Assembly (NCBI GenBank): GCA_041394985.1
Contig: JAWLBI010000001.1
Location: 4,392,650 to 4,456,649, forward strand
Origin: JAGLON01 sp041394985
Lineage (GTDB): Bacteria > Zixibacteria > MSB-5A5 > GN15 > JAAZOE01
Reading direction: 5' to 3'
DNA: 64,000 nucleotides
Shown here: one piece after another, positions 26,331 through 34,212 of the stretch
Numbering within the stretch: the stretch's first letter is position 1
Layout: the number at the start of each line of letters is the position of its first letter
Notes under the pieces: model-generated
Database searches by the model: none
The model's input: only the letters and a program-made list of their open reading frames with translations
What the model was told of the DNA's origin: nothing
Translations under genes and position numbers: made by a program

Positions 26331-27041
26331 ATGGTTGTTTTGGAAGATAAACTGGGAACGATATCCGGCGGCAGAGTACTGGACATTGCCACCGGCGAAG
26401 GCGGATTCATTCTCATGCTCAAGGAGTCGCTCCGCGATTTCGAACAGTTCGTCGGGATAGATATCACCGACAGCAAATTCAATAAGGCCCGCGAAAAATT
26501 CGAGGGAGAAAATATCAGCTTCGCCAAAATGGACGGCGCGAAACTTGCCTTTTCCAATGATTGCTTCGATACTGTTACCGTATGCAATTCGCTCCACCAT
26601 CTGGGCGATATCCCTTCGACCCTGCAGGAAATGAAGCGAGTCCTCCGGCCGGGCGGAAATTTCCTGATCTTCGAGATGTTCAGCGACAATCAGTCGCCGC
26701 AGCAGATCAATCACGTTGACCTGCATCACTGGTGGGCGGCGGTCAATCGTCTGGAAGGCATCCCGCACAATCCGACAATGAGAAAGGCTGAAATCATCGA
26801 CTTCGTCAATCAACTGAACTTGCACAAAGTTGAATTTGTCGAGCACCTGATGTCCGATGAAGACCGGGAAGACGAGGAAACGCTTGAGTTTTTATTCAAA
26901 ACCATCGATGAGTTTCTGAAAAAACTGGAATCGATACCGGACTCGGAAAAGCTCATGTCCGAGGGGCGCGAACTGCGCCGCAGAATCGAAATCGATGGTT
27001 TTGCCTGGGCCACCGAACTTGTCGCCATTGGGAAAAAATAA
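26331..27041 (+). CDS. Class I SAM-dependent methyltransferase
   Basis: The 236-residue protein has SAM-binding motif I in GRVLDIATGEGGFI, the acidic loop FVGIDITDSKFNKA, and motif SFAKMDGAKLAFSNDCFDTVTVCNSLHHL followed by LRPGGNFLIFEMF. This is the Methyltransf_11/UbiE-like arrangement; the C-terminal 90 residues carry an acidic helical region of unknown purpose. The substrate is not identifiable. The start is the ATG at 26331, placed five bases after AGGGGGA; the frame extends 33 codons upstream without a better ribosome site. MutY-like gene follows at 47 bp. Confidence 0.85.
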   Translation: MVVLEDKLGTISGGRVLDIATGEGGFILMLKESLRDFEQFVGIDITDSKFNKAREKFEGENISFAKMDGAKLAFSNDCFDTVTVCNSLHHLGDIPSTLQEMKRVLRPGGNFLIFEMFSDNQSPQQINHVDLHHWWAAVNRLEGIPHNPTMRKAEIIDFVNQLNLHKVEFVEHLMSDEDREDEETLEFLFKTIDEFLKKLESIPDSEKLMSEGRELRRRIEIDGFAWATELVAIGKK

Positions 27042-27088
27042 CCGAGATTCTTATTCTCCACTGCCCATCGATTGCGTATATACCTCTG

Positions 27089-27901
27089 ATGACGGCAGTG
27101 ACGACACGACAGATCGCGGCATTCCGCCGAAAAATATGGCGATTCTATAAAACCCATTGCCGCGACCTCCCATTCAGAAATACAACCGATCCGTATCATA
27201 TCACCGTATCCGAGCTGATGCTGCAACAGACGCAGGTCGAGCGGGTCATCCCGAAGTACCTGGCCTGGATCAAAAAATGGCCGAACTGGGCCTCGCTGGC
27301 GAACGCCTCGACGAAGGCGATCCTTGCCGCCTGGTCGGGTTTGGGGTATAATCGCCGGGCGCTGCACCTACATAAGTTGGCAAGAGTTGTTACTGATGAC
27401 TTCGGCGGGCAATTGCCGACGGAACGGGATGCACTCCAGAAACTGCCCGGCATCGGCCCCTACACGGCCGGAGCGATTTTAATATTCGCATATAATAAGA
27501 ATATTGTTACGATTGATACGAACATCAGACGCGTATTGTTATATGAACTGAAATTGCCGGTCACACTGCCCAAACGCGAACTGGAGCAAGTCGCGCTGAC
27601 AGTACTGCCACACGGGCGGTCTCGTGACTGGCACAACGCATTAATGGATTATGGTGCACTGGCACTACCGAGGAATATGAACGATATCCCGCCTGAGAGC
27701 AAACAGTCGAAATTCGAGGGATCGCTTCGGCAGATCCGAGGCGAAATCGTCCGCCGCCTCACTGAAATCGACCAGATCGATATGCGGAGCGTCGCCGGAT
27801 CGATGGACCGGTCGCTCGAGGATGTACAAAAGGCCGCCCTGGCCTTGGCCAAAGACGGCCTCGTGGAGGTCACTGATTATAAAATCAGGCTTGTCAAATA
27901 G
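27089..27901 (+). CDS. MutY-like adenine DNA glycosylase lacking the Fe-S cluster
   Basis: The 270-residue HhH-GPD protein has the MutY landmarks DPYHITVSELMLQQTQV (with the catalytic-site Glu), the helix-hairpin-helix KLPGIGPYTAGAI and the catalytic Asp in VTIDTNIRRVL. MutY enzymes remove adenine mispaired with 8-oxoguanine. In standard MutY the segment MDLGAxxC starts a four-cysteine iron-sulphur loop; here it reads MDYGALALPRNMN and no cysteines follow. The NUDIX-like C-terminal domain is also absent; a short helical tail that may be winged-helix-like takes its place. Clusterless MutY proteins are known in some anaerobes. Whether this one acts on A:8-oxoG or another mismatch is not settled by sequence. 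Confidence 0.82.
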   Translation: MTAVTTRQIAAFRRKIWRFYKTHCRDLPFRNTTDPYHITVSELMLQQTQVERVIPKYLAWIKKWPNWASLANASTKAILAAWSGLGYNRRALHLHKLARVVTDDFGGQLPTERDALQKLPGIGPYTAGAILIFAYNKNIVTIDTNIRRVLLYELKLPVTLPKRELEQVALTVLPHGRSRDWHNALMDYGALALPRNMNDIPPESKQSKFEGSLRQIRGEIVRRLTEIDQIDMRSVAGSMDRSLEDVQKAALALAKDGLVEVTDYKIRLVK

Positions 27902-27954
27902 GCCGGAGGGGAAGGGTAACCCCTTCCCTCACCGACTCCCCCCAGGCATCCCCA

Positions 27955-30822
27955 TCAGGGACAACAACGCAGGAGTGCGTGATCGCGGAAAATGTAATTG
28001 ATTATCACGACAGCGTCGCTGATATTAACTACTCCATCGCAATTCACATCCGCCCGGTATGCTACCGCCGGTGGCGGCCCTCCCATAAAGACATACCGTA
28101 TCAGATAAATCGCATCTCCCAGATTGACTGACCCATCGTTATTGGCATCGCCGCAATAAACGTCAATACCAAGGTCATTGAGCGCCTGAAGTAATGCGTA
28201 GTAATTTCCGTCTTCCAGCATCGCCGTCAGCGGAAAATTAAAAAACACGAACTGGTAATCCTCGCCCAGATATTTGATGCCGTTCACCTGTCCCTGATTC
28301 GATGTATCCGCGACAGATGAATTGTAGGCATAGATTGTCTCGACCCCGGGTTGCGGATACATATATCCACTGGCCGGAATGAATTCATTCATCGGAATCG
28401 GCATGGACATCAGTTGCATCGTATCGGCCTCTAGGACAGGGTAGTCCGGATCCACCGGCGTGCACCCCTGCAAATCGCCATCCATAACCTCGTCGATGAT
28501 AAAGCCGTAATTCTCTACCGCGCTGTCTAATTTAAATACATCATACATGATATCGCCCGGCTCGAAAGTGATTTTGCGCGGTTCACGCGTGTTGTTGACG
28601 AGAAATTGAACGGCCGAGAAATCCGGAGACGGCGAGATAAAGAGCCCCCGCCCGCCGTTCGACAAATACAATCCAATGGCATCTAATGATAGATGCGAAG
28701 TTGGTTCCGTTAAATCCGCAAATCGGTCCTCGGCAAATACGACGATGTGTGAATATTCGGACATCTGTTTGAAAGTCACCGGAGTAACCGCATCGGGCTG
28801 AAGTATTACATGTCTGGTCACAGGTAATCGCGACGACAGTTTTTTGTACAAATCCTCATATGAATTTAGATCATATAATATCGAGGTAATATTCATTCTG
28901 CTGGCATCAATGAACAGGATTCCCCTATCCAGCGCCATGGGAATACCGGTTACTTTTTCCGACGGCCCGGATTCACTGCCGTTTTCATTAGTAGCCGTAA
29001 TATAATAACTATATTGCACACCTGATTCTGTCGTGTTATCGACGAGATAGTCTCCGGCCGTCGAATCGAATTTCTCGAATTCCCCTCCCCAAATGGAACG
29101 ATAGATGGTATACTGAAGAATATCGTCATCGGGATGAATATCCCATTGCAGCGCAATATACAATCCCTGCACCAACAGTTCGACACCAGTCACGAGATGC
29201 GGTGCATTCGGCACGATACTGACGGTCTCCGAAAACGCCGACTCCCTCCAATCGGTCGTCACGGCAGAGACGGCGAATTCATGCAAGTGCAGAGGTTCTG
29301 CGATTGATACACTAAAGGTCGTATCGGCCACCGGTGTTATATTTACCTGATACCAGATATTGTCGCCTTCGGTATCGCGATAATACACATTGTACCCGCC
29401 AATATCGGGTCGATCACACGCATCCCAGACCAAATCGACGAATGCATCATCGAATTCCGATATCTCCAGCCCGACCGGCGGTCCGGGATTGGGAAGTGTG
29501 TACCCTGACAAATACACCTCGCGCGCCCGCTGATGGTGCAGAATCAGTTCCGAGAAATCCAGTGTGTTATAGAATGCAAACGGATTATAGGCATCGAAAA
29601 GATCGTCGAAATCCGACGCATTGACATGCACATTATCCCCCGCAACGATGGCCAGGGAAAATATCATGGAATCTCCGAGCGCCAGATCGAACGGACCGAA
29701 CGACAGCAAAAATCTCGTATCATATCCGGTCGCAAAATCAACAGCCACTGACGGGATCGGCGGCGGCAACCACCCATCGCCGCTTTGATCGACCGCGGTG
29801 GACAATTGATCATAATCGACTTCGGGATGCGACAGGACATAGTACTTTTCCTTATCCAGAGTCGGCGTCCCGAGCTGTCCCCGACTGAAACTGTAAAAAG
29901 GATCCTCCGGAGTTCCCGCGCGCCTCGGCCCGAAATCAAGAGTCGGCGTTCCGTTGGAAATCCACCAGTTGAAATTAATATGCTCGGGTGTGAAGCCGGC
30001 CCCCAGTAACTGCATCGATATCGCCCCCCGAGGAGACAGCGCACTCCACTGAGGCGTCTCATCGGGATCACCATCCGTGTCGAAACTGTATGGAATCAGC
30101 GTTTGACTGGACGGATTCGATTCATCGAGCTGCACATCCAGTACACCGGAACAGTCATCCTCATACCCTTGATAATTAGACAGATGATACAAATCACCGT
30201 CAAGAAATACGCCGACCCAGCAATCAGTGATATCATTATCTCCAATATTCGATACCGTGTAGTCTATAATGATGAAATCATCATAGAGCGAATCCGCCCA
30301 ACTGTATGATTTCTGCGTCACTTTGAGATTCAGCGGAGTCGCATTATACGTCGAGTTCGTATCAGTGACGACCGTGACGAACTCGTCATCGGCAAAATCG
30401 CCCGTGCGAATGACGCCACCGGCATTCAAATCATCCGGGAACATCTCATCTTCGCGGCTCCAGCCGTCAACGAGACACGAGGTTAATGTGTCACCGTTGA
30501 CGATACCGCCGACCCAAATTCCGCCCGTAAAAATGCACTGCAATTCCGAGCCGCTCGGGTAAATCGGCGGATACAGCATATCCCCGGTTTCCGGATCGAA
30601 GTAATTTTCATTGCGAGCCACTTTCCCATCTTCGATTGGAGCATATAAATTCCCGACATCATGAACTGCAACATGTCGCAGATCACTCGGCATAATCGCT
30701 GATGATTGAGTTTCGGAAAGAGAAGAGACTGGACTCTCGATACTCATTCCTCGGGCCGACACAATGCTCCCGAGAAACAGGCAGAGAGATAAAACGAGAA
30801 AAAGCGTTTGACAGCGTCTCAT
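27955..30822 (-). CDS. Large secreted protein with FN3 domains and C-terminal dockerin-like repeats
   Basis: The start is ATG 30822, after GGAGGGCGCC, opening a signal peptide (MRRCQTLFLVLSLCLFLGSIVSA); the frame runs 36 codons further upstream without signal character. The 955-residue protein has a module at about 45-480 (DPETGD, TGGIWVGGIVNGDTL, FNWWIS, KYYVLS, DYDQL, LSFGPFDLA), related to the gene at 2588-5098. Two fibronectin-III domains follow (about 485-675), then an uncharacterised region with GGRGLFISPSPDFSAV. The last 65 residues are two dockerin-type calcium loops (GDANNDGSVNLGDAIYLIRY and ADVNCDGVVNISDAVVIINY). Location is extracellular or cell surface by inference; no cohesin is seen in the window. 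Confidence 0.82.
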   Translation of the reverse strand: MRRCQTLFLVLSLCLFLGSIVSARGMSIESPVSSLSETQSSAIMPSDLRHVAVHDVGNLYAPIEDGKVARNENYFDPETGDMLYPPIYPSGSELQCIFTGGIWVGGIVNGDTLTSCLVDGWSREDEMFPDDLNAGGVIRTGDFADDEFVTVVTDTNSTYNATPLNLKVTQKSYSWADSLYDDFIIIDYTVSNIGDNDITDCWVGVFLDGDLYHLSNYQGYEDDCSGVLDVQLDESNPSSQTLIPYSFDTDGDPDETPQWSALSPRGAISMQLLGAGFTPEHINFNWWISNGTPTLDFGPRRAGTPEDPFYSFSRGQLGTPTLDKEKYYVLSHPEVDYDQLSTAVDQSGDGWLPPPIPSVAVDFATGYDTRFLLSFGPFDLALGDSMIFSLAIVAGDNVHVNASDFDDLFDAYNPFAFYNTLDFSELILHHQRAREVYLSGYTLPNPGPPVGLEISEFDDAFVDLVWDACDRPDIGGYNVYYRDTEGDNIWYQVNITPVADTTFSVSIAEPLHLHEFAVSAVTTDWRESAFSETVSIVPNAPHLVTGVELLVQGLYIALQWDIHPDDDILQYTIYRSIWGGEFEKFDSTAGDYLVDNTTESGVQYSYYITATNENGSESGPSEKVTGIPMALDRGILFIDASRMNITSILYDLNSYEDLYKKLSSRLPVTRHVILQPDAVTPVTFKQMSEYSHIVVFAEDRFADLTEPTSHLSLDAIGLYLSNGGRGLFISPSPDFSAVQFLVNNTREPRKITFEPGDIMYDVFKLDSAVENYGFIIDEVMDGDLQGCTPVDPDYPVLEADTMQLMSMPIPMNEFIPASGYMYPQPGVETIYAYNSSVADTSNQGQVNGIKYLGEDYQFVFFNFPLTAMLEDGNYYALLQALNDLGIDVYCGDANNDGSVNLGDAIYLIRYVFMGGPPPAVAYRADVNCDGVVNISDAVVIINYIFRDHALLRCCP

Positions 30823-31080
30823 GGCGCCCTCCCCACTTCGTTGCGCGACAGCTTTGTCCCCTAAGAATGCGCTCGTGATTGACCGCTGCCGCAAAGTTAC
30901 GCTCAGGCATGTCAGGGCATATATCTTCATATACCCGACATACGTGTATTCGATTCAAATTTTTTTCGAGGGGTCCTGTATCCCTTTGCCTGAACCTAAG
31001 ACGCACATCGCATGCGATTGTTTAAAAAAGAATCTGAGTAGTATAAAAACATATAAAGGGAAATATAAAGAGAGGTGTCC

Positions 31081-31494
31081 CTACCGCAAATACAGCATGG
31101 CGTAAATAATAATACCCGATACCGAGACGAATATCCACACCGGCCAGACCCAGCGAACCAGCCGCAGGTGCTTGTCGAACTTCTGCTTCAGTGCGAAATA
31201 TAATGCCAGCAGGATAAACGGCGACATCACTCCGGCCAGAATCACATGAGGAATTAAAATGATAAAATAGACCGGCCGCGTCCAGTCATGATGCGGGTAC
31301 GGCACCGATCCCACAGCATAATGATATATCAAATATGTCGTCAGGAAAGCAATCGACGAAACGAATGCTCCCAGCATAATCTTGCGATGCCGATCGCGAT
31401 TATTCCGCTTTATCGCAACCCGCCCGAGGATTAACAATATGGCTGAAATTGAATTCAGAATCGCATTGACGGTCGGGAGATCAGTGACGCTCAT
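31081..31494 (-). CDS. DUF420 membrane protein (CtaM-like), last gene of the respiratory operon
   Basis: The 137-residue protein has four predicted membrane helices and conserved histidines in LIYHYAVG, YPHHDWTR and IPHVILAG, as in DUF420 proteins. In Gram-positive bacteria the relative CtaM is needed for activity of an haem-copper oxidase; here a role in oxidase maturation is inferred from family and position. Its ATG overlaps the stop of the SCO gene (ATGA), so the two are coupled. It is the last gene of the operon that begins at 46433. No clear terminator was seen in the 150 bp after it. Confidence 0.88.
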   Translation of the reverse strand: MSVTDLPTVNAILNSISAILLILGRVAIKRNNRDRHRKIMLGAFVSSIAFLTTYLIYHYAVGSVPYPHHDWTRPVYFIILIPHVILAGVMSPFILLALYFALKQKFDKHLRLVRWVWPVWIFVSVSGIIIYAMLYLR

Positions 31495-32093
31495 GACTCC
31501 TCCCGCGCAATCAACCTGATATGGTCGCGAAGAACCCGCAAACTTGTCTCATCGAGCCCATCGTAGTAGCCTCGGATACGACCTTTGGTATCGATCAGCG
31601 TCAGGCGAAAAGTATGCCCATCGGGCAAATCCTCGGCGCCGATCATGAATCCTTCTTCGCTCAGTTTGACGACACTGTCGATTGGCGCCCACAGAAACAC
31701 CCAGCGATTGTCCGTCACACCCAATGATTCGGCATAATCCCAGAGCACGGGAAGGCTGTCGCGAGACGGGTCAACGGTAATGGTCACAAATTGAATTTCC
31801 GGCGAGTCTGCGAATTCATTATACATTTCGAATATATAACCGTTCATCGTCGGGCATACGCTGGGGCAGCTCGTGAATCCCCAACTTACGATGCTGATTT
31901 TATCGTTCAGATTATTGCGCCCGAATGAATCACCGCTCCGCTCGGTGAAAGAAAAATGAGGAATTGTCCCCAACACCGGCAACTCCCCGGTGGAAATATT
32001 AGCCCACCAGATCGTCGCAAAACCGAGAAATATCAACACCACCACGATCGGTAATATCCATCGCAACTGAGAAATAAAACCTCGCGAACCCAT
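31491..32093 (-). CDS. SCO1/SenC/PrrC family copper chaperone (first of two)
   Basis: The 200-residue protein is anchored by one N-terminal helix (about residues 12-30) with a thioredoxin-like domain outside the membrane. The copper-binding CxxxC is in WGFTSCPSVCPT and the distal His in LPDGHTFRLTLID. SCO proteins deliver copper to the CuA centre of oxidase subunit II or reduce its cysteines. It lies after ctaA, with a 4-bp overlap into the DUF420 gene. A second SCO gene is located on the other side of the oxidase subunits, at 36794-37663. Confidence 0.92.
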   Translation of the reverse strand: MGSRGFISQLRWILPIVVVLIFLGFATIWWANISTGELPVLGTIPHFSFTERSGDSFGRNNLNDKISIVSWGFTSCPSVCPTMNGYIFEMYNEFADSPEIQFVTITVDPSRDSLPVLWDYAESLGVTDNRWVFLWAPIDSVVKLSEEGFMIGAEDLPDGHTFRLTLIDTKGRIRGYYDGLDETSLRVLRDHIRLIAREES

Positions 32094-32097
32094 TTAT

Positions 32098-33027
32098 CTA
32101 TTCCTCCGCATATTTCAACCCTGAAAACATCAGCACCAGTATTCCCATGTACAACGCCGACAGTACGAGGTGCAGCAACTGCATGAGCTGAGGCGCTCCG
32201 AACATAATCGTCACCGGCCCGATAACGAGCTGTAATGATGCCGTGACCATCGCGCCGATTGTCGCCTGTCCCACCGCCGATTTGCGGCTGGCGATCGATT
32301 TCATGATATGCGCCCCGATCTTCCAGGTCAGCAGCACGACTGCGATACCCAGCACGGTATGGACATATTGCACGGCTCCGATTTTTGTCAAAACTTCGGC
32401 ATCGGATAACAGCGGAAAAGCCAGCGCGGCCCACTCTATCGCCTCGCGGAGCATCGCACCGCTGACTACCTGCACCATCGACACGACTGCCAAACCTATA
32501 ACAAACCAGCGCAGTCTGGAAAAGACCGGTGAATCCGTTGCGGCCGCCTGCTTGTGAATATAATATGCCTGCTGCGTCGTATACATCATCAGCATGGCGA
32601 TGATAAACGCCAGTCCCATGTGAATCGACACGATGGTCGAATCCAATTGCGATTCGATAATATGACTGCCCTGCCATCCCTGATACGCGACCAGCAAACC
32701 GGCCAGGCCGGACGAGATTATCACGCGTATTTGCTTGCGATAGGCAAACAGCGCCCAGATAGCGGTGGCGCCGATAAGCAGCCCCACCGACATCCCGATC
32801 AACCGATTGATGTACTCGATCCAGGCGAGTGCGAAATTAAACTGGCTGGGGTCGATATTCGCCGGCAACTGGCTGATATCGGTCGGAGGTATCCAGCGCC
32901 CGAAACACCTGGGCCAGTCGGGACACCCCAATCCAGCGCCGGAGACTCGCACCAGACCACCGACGAAAATCAGGATATAGGTCGCGGCGGTAGCCGCAAA
33001 GGAAAAGCGTGTGAACCTGTTCATCAT
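32098..33027 (-). CDS. ctaA: Haem A synthase
   Basis: The 309-residue membrane protein belongs to the CtaA/COX15 family and oxidises the C8 methyl group of haem O to give haem A. Eight predicted helices are present. Landmarks include FVGGLVRVSGAGLGCPDWPRC with the conserved cysteine pair region, EYINRLIGMSVGLL, SIHMGLAFI and VQYVHTVLGIAVV; the histidines in these helices are the haem ligands expected for the family. It works with the farnesyltransferase encoded at the start of the same operon (45468-46433) to supply the A-type haems of subunit I. Confidence 0.94.
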   Translation of the reverse strand: MMNRFTRFSFAATAATYILIFVGGLVRVSGAGLGCPDWPRCFGRWIPPTDISQLPANIDPSQFNFALAWIEYINRLIGMSVGLLIGATAIWALFAYRKQIRVIISSGLAGLLVAYQGWQGSHIIESQLDSTIVSIHMGLAFIIAMLMMYTTQQAYYIHKQAAATDSPVFSRLRWFVIGLAVVSMVQVVSGAMLREAIEWAALAFPLLSDAEVLTKIGAVQYVHTVLGIAVVLLTWKIGAHIMKSIASRKSAVGQATIGAMVTASLQLVIGPVTIMFGAPQLMQLLHLVLSALYMGILVLMFSGLKYAEE

Positions 33028-33104
33028 TTTACCGCTTTGTTCTATTCACAGGTCTGTTTATCCATAAACATATCTGTTTTATCGAGTCGTTTGCCACTAT
33101 AATA

Positions 33105-33545
33105 TTATTCGTGTCCGGATTGTTCCTTGGAAACAGTGCTATCGATCGCATTCGCCATTGAATCGACAGACATGCTGTCCGCAGCAACGGCCGCGGGCAT
33201 CTGGTAAATCCTCGCCGCCGGGTTGATTGGATGTCGCACTTCGCTGCCCAACTCACCCCTGGTCATCGTATCGAACATCGTGAAGATGATGAATATCGCC
33301 AAAAAGGCCAGCGCTCCGACAAAAACGACCGCCAGAATCTTTTTCTCATACCGCAGGTGCATAAAGATGAGCGCTACCAGCGATCCCTTAGTCGCCGCAA
33401 CCAGCAGCGCCACGACCATATTCCAGCTTCCCAGGTGCACCGATGCCACCCACACGGTTACAATCGTGAGGATAAACAGCGCCGTCGCGACCGAGAAATA
33501 CGTGCTCAGCGGAACGATGTGGTGTTTGTGTTCGTGTGCCGTCAT
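33105..33545 (-). CDS. ctaF: Cytochrome c oxidase subunit IV (caa3 type)
   Basis: The 146-residue protein has three predicted helices and the subunit IV pattern HIVPLSTYFSVATALFILTIVTVW ... ATKGSLVALIFMHLRYEKK. This small subunit stabilises the oxidase. The C-terminal 45 residues after the helices are alanine- and serine-rich and longer than usual; their role is unknown. It is 10 bp downstream of subunit III. Gene symbol follows Bacillus caa3 nomenclature. Confidence 0.85.
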   Translation of the reverse strand: MTAHEHKHHIVPLSTYFSVATALFILTIVTVWVASVHLGSWNMVVALLVAATKGSLVALIFMHLRYEKKILAVVFVGALAFLAIFIIFTMFDTMTRGELGSEVRHPINPAARIYQMPAAVAADSMSVDSMANAIDSTVSKEQSGHE

Positions 33546-33555
33546 AGTCTCATCC

Positions 33556-34203
33556 TCAACCTATTAAGTACAAGAGCGGGAACAGGAAAATCCAGATCAA
33601 GTCGACCAGGTGCCAGTACAGCCCGGTCATTTCCATCGGCGTATAATAATCGGCGGAAAACTCATTATTGAGCGTCCGCTTGAGCACCCAGCCGATAGCA
33701 ATCATCCCGGCGATAACATGAATTCCGTGCAGGCCGGTCATCGCGAAGTAAATGCTGAAAAAGATATGCGGGTTGGTGCCCTCGACACCCTGGAACGTAT
33801 AATACTCACCCGGCAGTTGACCGAGGTGGAATTTGTGACTGTATTCGAAATACTTCACGACAAGGAAGATCGCTGCGAACATCAGTGTCAGCCAGAGATT
33901 GATAACGGCTTTGCTCTTATCACCTACTTGCATGAAGCGAATCGCCAGCGCCATCGTCAGCGATGAGGTAATCAGCACGAACGTATTAAGCGTCCCCATC
34001 GGGATGCTCAGGTACTGGTGCGCATTATAAAACATGTCGGGATTCCAGGCCCGGAAGATGGCATAGGCGACGAACAGACCGCCGAAGAGCAGGATTTCCG
34101 TCAACAGGAAAATCCACATCCCCAGCTTGGCCGAATCCTGCTGCTGTTCGACATCGCTGAAATGATGGGCCAGATGGGCCGGATGTGCATCGTGACTCGT
34201 CAT
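33556..34203 (-). CDS. ctaE: Cytochrome c oxidase subunit III
   Basis: The 215-residue protein fits subunit III of haem-copper oxidases. Landmarks are KLGMWIFLLTEILLFGGLFVAY, the conserved Glu-containing YFEYSHKFHLG, FYFAMTGLHGIHVIAGM and YWHLVDLIWIFLFPLLYL. It has five predicted helices, lacking the first two of the mitochondrial protein, as is common in caa3 enzymes. The N-terminus is histidine-rich (HDAHPAHLAHHFSD). It sits 9 bp after subunit I. Confidence 0.95.
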   Translation of the reverse strand: MTSHDAHPAHLAHHFSDVEQQQDSAKLGMWIFLLTEILLFGGLFVAYAIFRAWNPDMFYNAHQYLSIPMGTLNTFVLITSSLTMALAIRFMQVGDKSKAVINLWLTLMFAAIFLVVKYFEYSHKFHLGQLPGEYYTFQGVEGTNPHIFFSIYFAMTGLHGIHVIAGMIAIGWVLKRTLNNEFSADYYTPMEMTGLYWHLVDLIWIFLFPLLYLIG

Positions 34204-34212
34204 AATTCTTCT

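Noticed and set aside
27903..27927. Terminator after the MutY-like gene (GGGAAGGG...CCCTTCCC)
   Set aside because: Arms are imperfect and no T-run follows; it may be a repeat or chance.
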